Shown: positions 26,765-35,759, counted from the first letter of the stretch. The stretch is 64,000 bases of DNA from Listeria_A hofi (GCF_963575615.1 NZ_CAUYTL010000009.1:1-64000), one strand, 5' to 3'. The notes: generated by a model from the letters alone, not told the origin. Numbers and translations are program-made.

Positions 26765-27004
26765 ATGTATACAGTTATTGGACAGCAGGCAATTATCGTT
26801 ATGGTTTCGCACTTACTTTTTATTGTGATTGCTTTTTGGGCACTCCAAGCGCTCCATTTTGAAAAGTTAATACGTCGGGATCACGTAATACAAGCCAGGG
26901 TGTTGTATCTAATAATCGCTGTAGCATTAGGTGTTACAATTAGCAATTTCTTTTTAGATTATTTTATTTCAGCAAGACAAATAGGTAATATGTTTGGAAG
27001 TTAA
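26765..27004 (+). CDS. DUF1146 family membrane protein (YwzB-like)
   Basis: A 79-residue protein with two membrane segments (about 8-30 and 46-68) separated by a short charged loop, ending in a polar tail. It matches the DUF1146/YwzB family, which sits between the atp operon and murA in Bacillus and Listeria; its function is unknown to me. Start ATG 26765 behind GGAGGT. Nothing in the sequence links it to ATP synthase beyond position. Confidence 0.8.
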   Translation: MYTVIGQQAIIVMVSHLLFIVIAFWALQALHFEKLIRRDHVIQARVLYLIIAVALGVTISNFFLDYFISARQIGNMFGS

Positions 27005-27182
27005 TTAAAAAATTTATACATGTTCGAAATTGATATAACTCTCTTAAAATTAGTGTTGAAAAGTGGTAGGCATTAATGGTAAAATGTTCAGAGTATGAAA
27101 AAATAAGAATGCATTTCAAGATTAATTTTAAGTGATGTATATCAAATATGAATAGAGTAATTAATACGCGGAGGGGTTCGTT

Positions 27183-28472
27183 TTGGAAAAAATTATTGTC
27201 CGTGGTGGGAACAAGTTACAGGGAACAGTAAAAGTTGAAGGTGCAAAAAATGCTGTGTTACCTGTTATCGCCGCTACCTTATTAGCTAGCAAAGGAACAA
27301 GCACGTTAAGAAATGTACCACAATTATCGGATGTTTATACTATCAATGAAGTTTTGAAATACCTAAAAGCAGATGTATCTTTTGAAGGCGATGTTGTTAC
27401 GGTAAATGCCACAGGAGATATTTTGTCGGATACACCATTCGAATACGTTCGCAAAATGCGTGCTTCTATCGTTGTTATGGGGCCATTATTAGCTCGAACA
27501 GGTTCGGCGAGAGTAGCACTTCCGGGCGGTTGTGCCATTGGTTCACGTCCGGTTGATTTGCATTTAAAAGGCTTTGAAGCAATGGGCGCTAATGTAAGAA
27601 TTGAAAATGGCTATATTGAAGCGACTGCAAAAAAATTAGTAGGTGCCAAAATATATCTTGATTTCCCTAGTGTTGGGGCGACTCAGAATATCATGATGGC
27701 CGCGACATTAGCAGAAGGTACGACTGTTATCGAGAACGTAGCAAGAGAACCTGAAATTGTAGATTTAGCAAACTTCTTGAACCAAATGGGGGCGCGTGTT
27801 ATTGGTGCAGGAACAGAAGTTATTCGTATTGAAGGCGTGGAGGAGCTAACCGCCACAGACCATTCTATTATTCCTGACCGAATCGAAGCGGGTACTTTCA
27901 TGATTGCAGCCGCTATTACAGAAGGAAATGTATTTATCGAAGACATGGTGCCAGAACATATTAGCTCACTGATTGCTAAATTAGAAGAAATGGGCGTTCA
28001 AATTATTGAAGAGAACAATGGGGTACGGGTTATCGGTCCTAAAAATTTGAAGGCTGTGGATGTAAAAACATTGCCACACCCAGGTTTCCCCACAGATATG
28101 CAGTCACAAATGATGGTTATCCAAATGCTAAGCACTGGTACTAGTGTTATGACAGAGACTGTTTTCGAAAATAGATTTATGCATGTTGAAGAAATGCGTC
28201 GGATGAATGCTGACATGAAAATTGAAGGACATTCTGTGATTATTTCTGGTCCAGCTAAGCTTCAAGGTGCCGAGGTTGCAGCAACAGATTTACGTGCAGC
28301 TGCAGCTCTAGTTCTGGCAGGATTGGTTGCCGATGGATATACACAAGTAACGGAATTAAAGTATCTTGATAGAGGCTACCATAATTTCCATATTAAACTT
28401 AAAGCACTAGGCGCAGATATTGAGCGTACGCCAAATACTGAGAAAGCTAATTTGAATGTAGCAACCAAATAA
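27183..28472 (+). CDS. murA1: UDP-N-acetylglucosamine 1-carboxyvinyltransferase, MurA1 type
   Basis: Second MurA paralogue of the window, catalysing the same PEP transfer as the gene at 2381. The 429-residue protein has catalytic Cys117 in LPGGCAIGSRPVD and GAKNA at 20-24. Listeria and Bacillus carry both, and the atp-linked copy is normally the main, essential one. In L. monocytogenes its level is, as I recall, controlled by ClpCP proteolysis. Start TTG 27183 lies 7 nt after GGAGGGG. A terminator separates it from mbl. Confidence 0.95.
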   Translation: MEKIIVRGGNKLQGTVKVEGAKNAVLPVIAATLLASKGTSTLRNVPQLSDVYTINEVLKYLKADVSFEGDVVTVNATGDILSDTPFEYVRKMRASIVVMGPLLARTGSARVALPGGCAIGSRPVDLHLKGFEAMGANVRIENGYIEATAKKLVGAKIYLDFPSVGATQNIMMAATLAEGTTVIENVAREPEIVDLANFLNQMGARVIGAGTEVIRIEGVEELTATDHSIIPDRIEAGTFMIAAAITEGNVFIEDMVPEHISSLIAKLEEMGVQIIEENNGVRVIGPKNLKAVDVKTLPHPGFPTDMQSQMMVIQMLSTGTSVMTETVFENRFMHVEEMRRMNADMKIEGHSVIISGPAKLQGAEVAATDLRAAAALVLAGLVADGYTQVTELKYLDRGYHNFHIKLKALGADIERTPNTEKANLNVATK

Positions 28473-28481
28473 ATAAAAATG

Positions 28482-28510
28482 CTAGGTCATGCAATTGGCC
28501 TAGTTTTTTT
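28482..28510 (+). terminator. Intrinsic terminator of murA1
   Basis: CTAGGTC (28482-28488) pairs with GGCCTAG (28497-28503), followed by seven T. Confidence 0.85.
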
Positions 28511-28639
28511 ATGTGTAAAAAACTTTCTCACTTTCCTTTTGGTGAAAAGATATATATGTTAAAAGAAGTATGCTATAATGCAAAAGAGGTAGTATGAAGC
28601 AATACATAGAAACAACACAGAAAGGGGTCATTATTAATC

Positions 28640-29635
28640 ATGGCAAAAGATGTGGGAATAGATTTAGGTACTGCAAATGTTCTGATTCACGTAAAAGGAA
28701 AAGGTATTGTATTAAATGAACCATCTGTTGTAGCAATTAATAACACTACAAATGAAGTTCTGGCAGTGGGTACAGAGGCGAGGAACATGGTAGGAAGAAC
28801 ACCGGGAAATATTACAGCCATTAAACCAATGAAAGATGGTGTAATTGCAGATTTCGATATTGTTCAAGAAATGTTACGTTTTTTCATACAAAAACTAGAT
28901 TTAAAAGGTTTCTTTTCTAAGCCCAGAATTTTAATTTGTTGCCCAACCAATATCACTTCGGTAGAGCAAAAAGCGATAAGGCAAGCCGCTGAGCAAAGTG
29001 GTGGTAAACAAGTGTTTATGGAAGAGGAGCCTAAAGTAGCTGCGATAGGTGCGGGTATGGATATTTTCCAACCGAGTGGAAACATGGTTATAGATATTGG
29101 TGGCGGCACTACAGATATAGCTGTTTTATCCATGGGCGATATTGTAACGAGCAAATCAGTAAAACTCGCGGGAAATCAGCTGGATGGTGATATTCTACAG
29201 TATATTAAACGGCAGTATAATCTTCTGATAGGTGAAAGAACGTCAGAAGAGTTAAAAATTAATGTAGCAACTGCATCTAGTGGAGCGAGACACGAATCAA
29301 TGGACATTAGAGGCCGTGACTTAGTTTCTGGATTACCTAAAACCATAACAGTAACTAGCGAAGAAATTGAATTAGCTTTAAGAGAGTCTGTTCATGTTAT
29401 TGTGCAAGCTGCAAAACAAGTATTAGAGCAGACACCACCAGAGCTTTCAGCAGATATTATTGATCGTGGAGTCATCCTGACTGGTGGAGGGGCGTTGTTA
29501 CATGGTTTAGATGAGCTCTTAGCTGAAGAATTAAAAGTTCCTGTCTTGCTGGCTGAAAATCCGTTAGATGCTGTTGCAATCGGTACGGGGATACTATTGG
29601 AAAATACAGCACGGATTAAGAAAAATAGAATTTAA
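28640..29635 (+). CDS. mbl: Rod shape-determining protein Mbl (MreB-like)
   Basis: Actin-like ATPase that forms membrane-bound filaments and directs side-wall peptidoglycan synthesis. The 331-residue protein has the phosphate-1 motif DLGTANVLI (8-16), phosphate-2 DIGGGTTDIAVLS near 153-165 and the adenosine motif LTGGGALLHGLD near 279-290. Position behind murA1 and before fabZ identifies it as Mbl rather than MreB, which lies elsewhere with mreCD. A TATAAT near 28573 suggests a promoter but lacks a clear -35. The stop codon is 19 bp before the acetyltransferase gene. Confidence 0.93.
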   Translation: MAKDVGIDLGTANVLIHVKGKGIVLNEPSVVAINNTTNEVLAVGTEARNMVGRTPGNITAIKPMKDGVIADFDIVQEMLRFFIQKLDLKGFFSKPRILICCPTNITSVEQKAIRQAAEQSGGKQVFMEEEPKVAAIGAGMDIFQPSGNMVIDIGGGTTDIAVLSMGDIVTSKSVKLAGNQLDGDILQYIKRQYNLLIGERTSEELKINVATASSGARHESMDIRGRDLVSGLPKTITVTSEEIELALRESVHVIVQAAKQVLEQTPPELSADIIDRGVILTGGGALLHGLDELLAEELKVPVLLAENPLDAVAIGTGILLENTARIKKNRI

Positions 29636-29654
29636 AACTGTTTGAGGTGGTAGA

Positions 29655-30101
29655 TTGTCTCTCAGAATTGAGCGTGTAGACCAATCAAATTGGTATCATA
29701 TCATTAACCTTAAGGTGCATCCAAGCCAAGAAAACTTTATTGAGTCAAATGCCTGCTCTATCGTAGAGTCTCATTACACGGCTGGTTGGTACCCTATAGG
29801 ACTCTATTCAAATGACGTTCTAGTGGGTTTTGCAATGTATGGTTGTCATGAACAAGATGCGATTTGGCTAGATCGTTTTATGATTGATAAGAGTTATCAA
29901 GGACAAGGGTTAGGCCATCAATTTCTAGTGTATTTGCTAGAGTGTATAAAGATCCAATTTAAAATCAAAAAAATACTGTTAAGCTTTACAAAAGAAAATA
30001 AATATGCCAGAAGCTTTTATGAAAGGCACGGCTTTTCTAATACAAATGAGGTAGATCCAAAAGGTGAATTAATATTCATGTATCATTGTTCGGAGGTATG
30101 A
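29655..30101 (+). CDS. GNAT family N-acetyltransferase
   Basis: A 148-residue acetyltransferase with the acetyl-CoA loop YQGQGLGHQF near 89-98 and a C-terminal NKYARSFYERHGF motif typical of spermidine/aminoglycoside-like GNATs. The substrate is not predictable. TTG 29655 starts it, after GAGGTGG. It lies between mbl and fabZ, 1 nt before fabZ, and is probably co-transcribed with both; I do not know it from this place in L. monocytogenes, so it may be a lineage-specific insertion. Confidence 0.8.
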   Translation: MSLRIERVDQSNWYHIINLKVHPSQENFIESNACSIVESHYTAGWYPIGLYSNDVLVGFAMYGCHEQDAIWLDRFMIDKSYQGQGLGHQFLVYLLECIKIQFKIKKILLSFTKENKYARSFYERHGFSNTNEVDPKGELIFMYHCSEV

Positions 30102-30102
30102 A

Positions 30103-30531
30103 ATGTTAGATATTAGTGAAATCAAAAAAATATTACCACACCGTTACCCATTTTTGTTGGTAGATAGGGTAATTGAATTAGAGGAAAAGAAAGTAGTGGC
30201 CATCAAAAATGTCACTGCAAATGAAGAATTTTTTAATGGGCATTTCCCTCAATACCCAGTTATGCCAGGGGTTCTAATTGTAGAAGCATTGGCCCAAACA
30301 AGCGGTATTGCCATGATGCAGGTAGCAGGTAATCAAGGAAAAATTGGTCTCTTTGCAGGCATTGATGGCTGTAGATTTAAACGCCAAGTTGTTCCTGGTG
30401 ACCAGTTACGTCTAGAGGCCGAAATTCTTCGTTTACGTGGCTCAATTGCTAAGGCGCATGTCAGAGCAACTGTTGAGGACGAGTTAGTCTGTGAAGCCGA
30501 AATAATGTTTGCATTAACCGATATAAAATAG
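30103..30531 (+). CDS. fabZ: 3-hydroxyacyl-[acyl-carrier-protein] dehydratase FabZ
   Basis: Dehydrates 3-hydroxyacyl-ACP in fatty acid elongation. It is a 142-residue hot-dog-fold protein. The catalytic pair is His47 (NGHFPQYPVMPG) and Glu61 (VEALAQ). GGAGGT and the ATG 30103 overlap the end of the acetyltransferase gene. Its terminator is the one split by the family B element at 30544-30815. Confidence 0.96.
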   Translation: MLDISEIKKILPHRYPFLLVDRVIELEEKKVVAIKNVTANEEFFNGHFPQYPVMPGVLIVEALAQTSGIAMMQVAGNQGKIGLFAGIDGCRFKRQVVPGDQLRLEAEILRLRGSIAKAHVRATVEDELVCEAEIMFALTDIK

Positions 30532-30543
30532 TTAAGAACCTGT

Positions 30544-30815
30544 CGCAATATAATATTGCGGTCAGACTGTAGAAAAACTACTTCATAGTGATGTCCGACC
30601 AAATTTCAGCGTGGCAACAAATGCTTAGTTTCTAGGCAAAAATAAGTACAAGTGCGGAGCGTACTAGAATACGTTGACTGAAAACAGGGAGGGAGTCTTA
30701 TCCTCGACCATGTGAGAAGTTATGCGAAACGCAGTGTAGAAGAGCACTGGAACGGATTTTTTAACGACGAAAATGAGTGTTTGTCGACACGCTGGCCGCA
30801 ATATAATATTGCGGT
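30544..30815 (+). mobile_element. Family B element nested in the fabZ terminator, with 67-bp internal insert
   Basis: A 19-bp direct repeat, CGCAATATAATATTGCGGT, occurs at 30544-30562 and 30797-30815; it is itself the palindromic stem of the terminator. Between the copies lie 234 bp: a left arm (30563 on, CAGACTGTAGAAAAACTACT) and a core from 30607 to 30794 bounded by CAGCGTGGCAACAAA and TTTGTCGACACGCTG, which are near-complementary. Compared with the 121-bp cores at degV and secA, this core carries a 67-bp insert at 30675-30741 that recurs, inverted, at 5687-5753. Only the right terminator copy keeps the T tract. It contains no coding sequence. Confidence 0.8.
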
Positions 30816-30820
30816 TTTTT
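30796..30820 (+). terminator. Functional copy of the fabZ terminator
   Basis: Palindrome CCGCAATAT-A-ATATTGCGG (30796-30814) followed by six T. The upstream copy at 30543-30561 is followed by TCAGACTG and has lost the T tract. Confidence 0.85.
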
Positions 30821-31069
30821 CTATAGTTGAGATTTCTAGGTTGATATTAGAATAGCAGGTTTTTGATATAAAAAAAAGCACTACAAAAGATGTAGAAACT
30901 TTGAATATTGATTTTTGAGCAAGGTTCGAGATGAAAATTTCTATTTTGTTCTAAGGTGAAAGATGGTTTTGAGCTTCTTAAAATAATTAAATCTTTTTTT
31001 TGACTATTTTACATATAGTGTATAAGGGAGTATGCTTGTGTCACTAAATATAGAAAAGAGGAATAGAAT
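30821..31069. other. Intergenic region upstream of the SSB gene
   Basis: A/T-rich, no gene. A TTGACT (near 31001) and TATAAG (near 31021) could be a weak promoter with a 15-bp spacer. A/T tracts resembling ComK half-sites (AAAA and TTTT blocks near 30930-31000) are present but do not fit the AAAA-N5-TTTT spacing exactly. Confidence 0.4.
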
Positions 31070-31438
31070 ATGATTAATCAGGTAACGTTGGTGGGTAGGC
31101 TTACGGAGAATCCAGAAATGCGCTTTACATCAGAGGAAAAGGGAGTTGTTAACATCACCGTAGCCTTGAATCGATTTGGGAGGAGCGGTAGATCGGATAG
31201 TGAGGCAGATTTTATTCCATGTGTAGTTTGGGGAAAACAAGCAGAAAATACCGTTGAATATTGCCGAAAAGGTACTTTAGTAGGTATAAAAGGTGAATTA
31301 CAAACAAGAAATTACGTGAATAGAGAGGACAAGAAAGTATACGTAACAGAGGTACTGGTGGATAAAATAAGATTTTTAAGTAAAAATAAGGAGGGAAAGA
31401 AAGATGATTTAGAAATGACTGTGGAAGCGAGTAATTGA
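31070..31438 (+). CDS. ssbB: Single-stranded DNA-binding protein, short competence-type paralogue
   Basis: A 122-residue OB-fold protein; MINQVTLVGRLTENPEMRFT opens it, as in all bacterial SSBs. It lacks the usual acidic DDxPF C-terminal tip that recruits replication proteins and ends EMTVEASN instead, which, with its short length, resembles B. subtilis SsbB, the SSB of DNA uptake. The B. subtilis ssbB gene also lies close to fabZ. Together with comFA-comFC downstream in this window it suggests a retained DNA-uptake function. Starts at ATG 31070 after AAAGAGG. Confidence 0.82.
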   Translation: MINQVTLVGRLTENPEMRFTSEEKGVVNITVALNRFGRSGRSDSEADFIPCVVWGKQAENTVEYCRKGTLVGIKGELQTRNYVNREDKKVYVTEVLVDKIRFLSKNKEGKKDDLEMTVEASN

Positions 31439-31850
31439 ATACACATTAATAATTGTAATGTCTTGTTATATTAATGGTATAGCATCTCAAAAACTGGCAA
31501 AAGAAATACTTGTTTTATGAGAAAACAAGAGATTTAGAGTTACTTTTGAAATGTATATATTGTCCAATAATATGTATTGACATAAATTAATTAAATTAGT
31601 TAACGATAATGGTTTAAATTGGAAGTAGTGTAAAACACTTTGAAATGAAGGTGTAGCGAATAAAGTTATCTATTACTAATCTAAATGCTTAATAGATACA
31701 AAATTCAGATAAGATAGTTTATTAACTAATGTTACACATAACGAGGTGGTTTGGAGTAGTGTGTTACGTAGCCTTAATGATTTAGTAACCCAATGATGTT
31801 CGCTCGTATGATACGATTATTCTCGAAGTTATCGAGGAGGTAATTATTAC
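31439..31850. promoter_or_regulatory. Long upstream region of the LysM-3D gene
   Basis: No gene. Possible elements: TGTTAT-N5-TGGTAT (31464-31480), one mismatch from the WalR consensus TGTWAH-N5-TGTWAH; TTGACA (31577-31582) as a -35 with only a poor -10 near 31601. ATCTATTA pairs with TAATAGAT (an 8-bp stem near 31669-31697), and CTCGA-AGTTA-TCGAG, near 31822-31836, ends at the Shine-Dalgarno GAGGAGG. The leader would exceed 200 nt, so RNA-level control is possible. Confidence 0.45.
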
Positions 31851-32672
31851 ATGAAGAAAACAGTAGCTACAATTGCGGCAGGCGTCGTCCTAGCTGGGAT
31901 TGGATCCACTCAAGTTAGTGCAGCAGAATATACGGTTCAACCAGGAGACTCACTATGGAAAATTTCGAATGAGAATAACATCTCCATAGGTCAATTGAAG
32001 AAAATTAATGATTTAAGCTCAAACATTATTTTCCCAAATCAAAAACTAGAAGTGACAGTTAACCAAACTCCTAAAACAACTACAGGTACATACAAAATTG
32101 TACCCGGTGATACGCTAAGCAAGATTGCTCTAGATAATAATGTCACAGTTGCTCAGTTAAAATCTTGGAATTCTTTATCGTCAGATTTAATTATTGCGGG
32201 TGAGACTTTGAATATCGGTAGTACTCAGTCTAAAGAAACAACTTCTGATTCTGTTGCACCAAAGCAAGAAACTAAATCCGATGCATCAGCAGTTCAAGAG
32301 AAAGCACCACAAAAACAACAGAAGGCAACAACTAGTACTCCAAGTAAGCAAACACAAAGCTCAAATAAGAGTTCGTCTAGAAGTGTAGCGAAGGAAGTAA
32401 CTGTTACTGCTACAGCATATAGTAAGGCTGAACCAGGTATGGGGCATATTACAGCTTCTGGAATTGATTTAAATGATAATCCAAGAGTTATAGCTGTTGA
32501 CCCATCCGTCATCCCTCTAGGTTCTAAAGTTTACGTAGAAGGATACGGAGAAGCGATTGCTGCTGATACAGGTGGAGCTATTAAAGGTCATAAAATTGAT
32601 GTTCATTTAGACAGCGTACAAGCATGTTATAATTGGGGCGTTAAAACTGTAAAAGTTCAGATTCTAAACTAA
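31851..32672 (+). CDS. Secreted LysM and 3D domain cell-wall protein (YocH-like)
   Basis: A 273-residue exported protein. The signal peptide (about 1-25, cleavage after VSAAE-like sequence) is followed by two LysM peptidoglycan-binding repeats (about 27-70 and 80-123, each with PGDSLWKI or PGDTLSKI), a Ser/Thr/Gln-rich linker (125-175) and a C-terminal 3D domain whose three aspartates lie in AADTGGAIKGHKIDVHLD. Such proteins are peptidoglycan hydrolases related to lytic transglycosylases; in B. subtilis yocH is in the WalRK regulon. It is the Listeria-conserved gene in front of tagA. A perfect 14-bp stem terminator (one G-T) follows. Confidence 0.9.
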   Translation: MKKTVATIAAGVVLAGIGSTQVSAAEYTVQPGDSLWKISNENNISIGQLKKINDLSSNIIFPNQKLEVTVNQTPKTTTGTYKIVPGDTLSKIALDNNVTVAQLKSWNSLSSDLIIAGETLNIGSTQSKETTSDSVAPKQETKSDASAVQEKAPQKQQKATTSTPSKQTQSSNKSSSRSVAKEVTVTATAYSKAEPGMGHITASGIDLNDNPRVIAVDPSVIPLGSKVYVEGYGEAIAADTGGAIKGHKIDVHLDSVQACYNWGVKTVKVQILN

Positions 32673-32686
32673 ATAGAAATTTTATG

Positions 32687-32721
32687 AATTCGCGGTTGAT
32701 ATTTATCAATCGCGAATTTTT
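32687..32721 (+). terminator. Intrinsic terminator of the LysM-3D gene
   Basis: ATTCGCGGTTGATA (32688-32701) pairs with TATCAATCGCGAAT (32704-32717), followed by TTTTT; very stable. Confidence 0.9.
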
Positions 32722-32834
32722 GCGCTTTCCTAGTAGGTACATAAATGAAGTGGTGGGAGAATATATAATTTAGCATAGGAAGAATCGAATATTTATGATA
32801 AACTTAGAGATATGAGAAATATAGGAGTGAACAT

Positions 32835-33566
32835 ATGAAACGGACTGTTGAGATTTTAGGTATTCCATTTTACAATGTTTCTCAGAATGCTTTTGTGGAT
32901 GAATTGATTGATGCTGCTGTAAATAAAGAGCGGAGATTTATTGTGACGGCTAATCCTGAAATAGTAATGCATGCGCAACAAGATCTGGAATTTAACCGAG
33001 CGATTCAGCAGGCAGATTATATTGTTGCAGATGGTATTGGAGTGGTTAAGGCTGCAAAGAGTATTGGGAAGCCGCTTAAAGGAAGAGTAACTGGCTATGA
33101 TACAATGCTAGGACTTCTCGAAAAGGCGAATGAAATGAATATGAGCGTATATTTTGTTGGGGCTAAGCCAAATATTATAGATAAGTTAATTGAACATGTG
33201 AAATTTAAATATAAGGGTATCGAGGTTGTCGGTGCTCGTGATGGTTATTTTACCGCTTCTGATTCGGAGGCGATTGCTGAGGATATTTTAGTAAAGCAGG
33301 CGGATTTTGTGTTTTTGGCATTAGGTTTTCCTCGGCAAGAACGATGGATATCAACTCACTTAGATAAATTTGATAAAGGTATATTTATGGGAGTTGGTGG
33401 TAGTTTCGATGTTCTTTCGGGGTGTACGAAGCGAGCTCCTGATTTTTGGGTGAGGTTTAACTTGGAGTGGTTATACCGAATATTATCACAACCTAGCCGA
33501 TGGAAACGCGCATTAGCGATTCCACGTTTTATGTTAGCGATGAAAAAACAAAGAAGGCACGGGTGA
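32835..33566 (+). CDS. tagA: N-acetylglucosaminyldiphosphoundecaprenol ManNAc transferase
   Basis: Membrane-associated glycosyltransferase (WecG/TagA/CpsF family) that adds ManNAc from UDP-ManNAc to undecaprenyl-PP-GlcNAc, the second step of the wall teichoic acid linkage unit. The 243-residue protein has Thr38 and Asn40 in VTANPEIVM and Asp66 in VADGIGVV, matching by one residue the Thr37/Asp65 known to matter in TagA enzymes. The basic C-terminus (PSRWKRALAIPRF...KKQRRHG) fits membrane attachment. Its donor enzyme MnaA is at 17642 and its acceptor enzyme TagO at 34707. menC follows after 7 bp. Confidence 0.93.
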   Translation: MKRTVEILGIPFYNVSQNAFVDELIDAAVNKERRFIVTANPEIVMHAQQDLEFNRAIQQADYIVADGIGVVKAAKSIGKPLKGRVTGYDTMLGLLEKANEMNMSVYFVGAKPNIIDKLIEHVKFKYKGIEVVGARDGYFTASDSEAIAEDILVKQADFVFLALGFPRQERWISTHLDKFDKGIFMGVGGSFDVLSGCTKRAPDFWVRFNLEWLYRILSQPSRWKRALAIPRFMLAMKKQRRHG

Positions 33567-33573
33567 TTTTCAT

Positions 33574-34686
33574 ATGATTATTAGAAGCGCTACCCTATAC
33601 TATCTTGTTATGCCTCTTAAGGAGACGTTTAAGACTAGTTATGGAGTTATGAAGGATAAACACCTATGCATTATAAAACTCGTCTCAAACGATGGTATAG
33701 AGGGATATGGTGAGTTGGATGCCTTCGCAACTCCTTGGTATACAGAGGAAACTACTGCAACAGCGGTTTTAATAATCAAAGAGCATTTACTACCACTGCT
33801 CCAAAATTTTGAGCTTCAAGAACCAAATAAGGTAAATCAAATTTTTCAATCGATTCGTGGAAATGAGATGGCAAAGGCCGCTATAGAAACAGCTGTTTGG
33901 GATATTTTTGCAAAAATGTCTGACCAGCCTTTAGCTACGTACTTAGGTGGTAAAATAAGTGATGTTTCAGTTGGTGTTAGTGTAGGCATCAAGGAGAATC
34001 CTGATGAGCTGTTGCAAACGGTTAGTAGTTATGTGAATGAGGGCTACTCAAGAGTTAAGTTGAAAGTTAAACCGGGCTTTGATGTAGACTTTGTAAAGCG
34101 AATTCGAGATGAATTTCCGGATCTTCTGTTGATGGTAGATGCTAATTCCGCCTATAGGAGAGAGGATATTGCAGTTCTCAAACAAATGGACAAATATGAG
34201 CTGGCAATGCTAGAACAGCCTTTTGGTGTGAACGATTTAGTGGATCATGCTTGGTTACAAAAACAACTCCAAACACCAATTTGTTTAGACGAAAATATTC
34301 GTTCATTAGCCGATGTCATCCAAGCTTCTAAGCTGAATAGTGCCAGAGCGATTAATGTTAAAATAGCTCGCGTTGGTGGACTCACAGAAGCGATTAAGAT
34401 TGCTATGTTCTGCAATGAAAATGATATGGTCGCTTGGTGTGGGGGAATGTTTGAAGCAGGGATTGGTCGAGCACACAATATTGCTTTAGCATCGAGAGTA
34501 GAGTTTAGTTTTCCAGGAGATATATCAGCTTCTAATCGTTACTTCGAGAAAGATATTATCACAGAAGAATTCGAGAGTAGCAATGGTAAAATAACGACTC
34601 CGAAGCGTGCAGGGATTGGAGTGGATATAGACGAAAAAAGTCTAGAATCCTATTGTAAACGACGGGAATACATCGTTTTAAACTAA
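33574..34686 (+). CDS. menC: o-Succinylbenzoate synthase / N-acylamino acid racemase family
   Basis: Enolase-superfamily enzyme of 370 residues. As MenC it would dehydrate SHCHC to o-succinylbenzoate in menaquinone synthesis. The active-site set is complete: the KxK element in RVKLKVKPG (Lys162, Lys164), metal ligands Asp189 (VDAN), Glu214 (EQPF) and Asp239 (LDEN), and the opposite catalytic Lys263 (NVKIARVGG). Many relatives also racemise N-succinylamino acids, and sequence alone cannot separate the two. It sits between tagA and tagO with short gaps, as in Listeria, so it is probably co-transcribed with teichoic acid genes although the pathways are unrelated. Confidence 0.85.
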   Translation: MIIRSATLYYLVMPLKETFKTSYGVMKDKHLCIIKLVSNDGIEGYGELDAFATPWYTEETTATAVLIIKEHLLPLLQNFELQEPNKVNQIFQSIRGNEMAKAAIETAVWDIFAKMSDQPLATYLGGKISDVSVGVSVGIKENPDELLQTVSSYVNEGYSRVKLKVKPGFDVDFVKRIRDEFPDLLLMVDANSAYRREDIAVLKQMDKYELAMLEQPFGVNDLVDHAWLQKQLQTPICLDENIRSLADVIQASKLNSARAINVKIARVGGLTEAIKIAMFCNENDMVAWCGGMFEAGIGRAHNIALASRVEFSFPGDISASNRYFEKDIITEEFESSNGKITTPKRAGIGVDIDEKSLESYCKRREYIVLN

Positions 34687-34706
34687 AGGATGGAGCTGAA
34701 ATTAAT

Positions 34707-35759
34707 TTGCAGATATGGATTATGATTATTTGTTTTCTAATAGGAATTTTGATTATCCCGTTAGTTCGCAAATTTGCCTTTTATATAAATGCTGTTGATG
34801 AGCCTCGTGAACGGCATATTCATACTAAAATCACACCAACACTAGGCGGATTAGCCATTTTTTTCGCGTTTACTGTAGGTATGTTATTGTTAGCTGTTGA
34901 CAAAAGTGGCTTTTTACCAGTCTATATAGGTGCGATGATTATTGTGATAACTGGATTTATTGATGATATCATTGAATTGTCACCTCGTTGGAAGCTTGTC
35001 GGCCAAATTAGCGCAGCGCTTTGTGTGGTATTGTGGGGGCAGATAACGATTGAATTTATCAATATACCTTTTATGGGGCCGCTTTATTTTGGGGCTTGGG
35101 CAATTCCAATTACACTTATTTGGATTGTTGCTATTGTGAATGCGTTAAACCTTATTGATGGCTTGGATGGCCTTGCTGGAGGGGTTTCGATTATTGCGCT
35201 ATTGACTATTGCTGGTATGGCCTTGCTACTTCAAGACATATTTGTAGCACCAGTAGCGTTCATGCTAATTGCTTGTATCTTAGCGTTTCTTGTATATAAT
35301 TTCCCGCCAGCAACGATTTTTATGGGGGATACAGGATCATTATTTTTAGGGTACATGATTGCTGTTCTGTCATTGATGGGTTTTAAAAATGTAACTTTTA
35401 TATCTATACTGGTTCCTCTAATTATTCTAGGCGTTCCACTTTCCGATACTTTTTTTGCAATCGTAAGGAGATTAAAAGCACGAACACCGATTTCAATGGC
35501 AGATAGGTCACATATTCATCATCGTCTTATGGCATTAGGCTTTTCCCAAAGGCAGACCGTATTGCTCATTTATTGTATGGCGATTTTGTTCTCTATCACT
35601 GGATTTGTATTTTCATTTTCTACTACCTGGGGAGCGGTTATTTTATTAGTACTGCTAGTCTTGTGTATAGAGGTTATTGTAGAGTTTATTGGTTTAATTG
35701 GAGAGAACCATCGTCCGATTTTGAATATACTATCAAAAATAAGAAGGAAACGACCATAA
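34707..35759 (+). CDS. tagO: Undecaprenyl-phosphate GlcNAc-1-phosphate transferase
   Basis: Polytopic membrane enzyme (WecA/TagO/MraY family) that starts wall teichoic acid synthesis by loading GlcNAc-1-P onto undecaprenyl phosphate. The 350-residue protein has about ten to eleven membrane segments. Conserved cytoplasmic motifs are DEPRERHIHTKITPTLGG (30-48), the Mg-binding GFIDDIIELS near 85, NALNLIDGLDGLAGG near 146-160 and FMGDTGSLFLG near 206. Start TTG 34707, behind AAAGGATGGAG. It ends at a bidirectional terminator against the convergent LCP gene. Confidence 0.94.
   Translation: MQIWIMIICFLIGILIIPLVRKFAFYINAVDEPRERHIHTKITPTLGGLAIFFAFTVGMLLLAVDKSGFLPVYIGAMIIVITGFIDDIIELSPRWKLVGQISAALCVVLWGQITIEFINIPFMGPLYFGAWAIPITLIWIVAIVNALNLIDGLDGLAGGVSIIALLTIAGMALLLQDIFVAPVAFMLIACILAFLVYNFPPATIFMGDTGSLFLGYMIAVLSLMGFKNVTFISILVPLIILGVPLSDTFFAIVRRLKARTPISMADRSHIHHRLMALGFSQRQTVLLIYCMAILFSITGFVFSFSTTWGAVILLVLLVLCIEVIVEFIGLIGENHRPILNILSKIRRKRP

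Noticed and set aside
30544..30815. Group IIC intron, which also targets terminator hairpins
   Set aside because: The insert is only 234 bp with no intron domain V-like or reverse transcriptase sequence, and group IIC introns do not duplicate the terminator.
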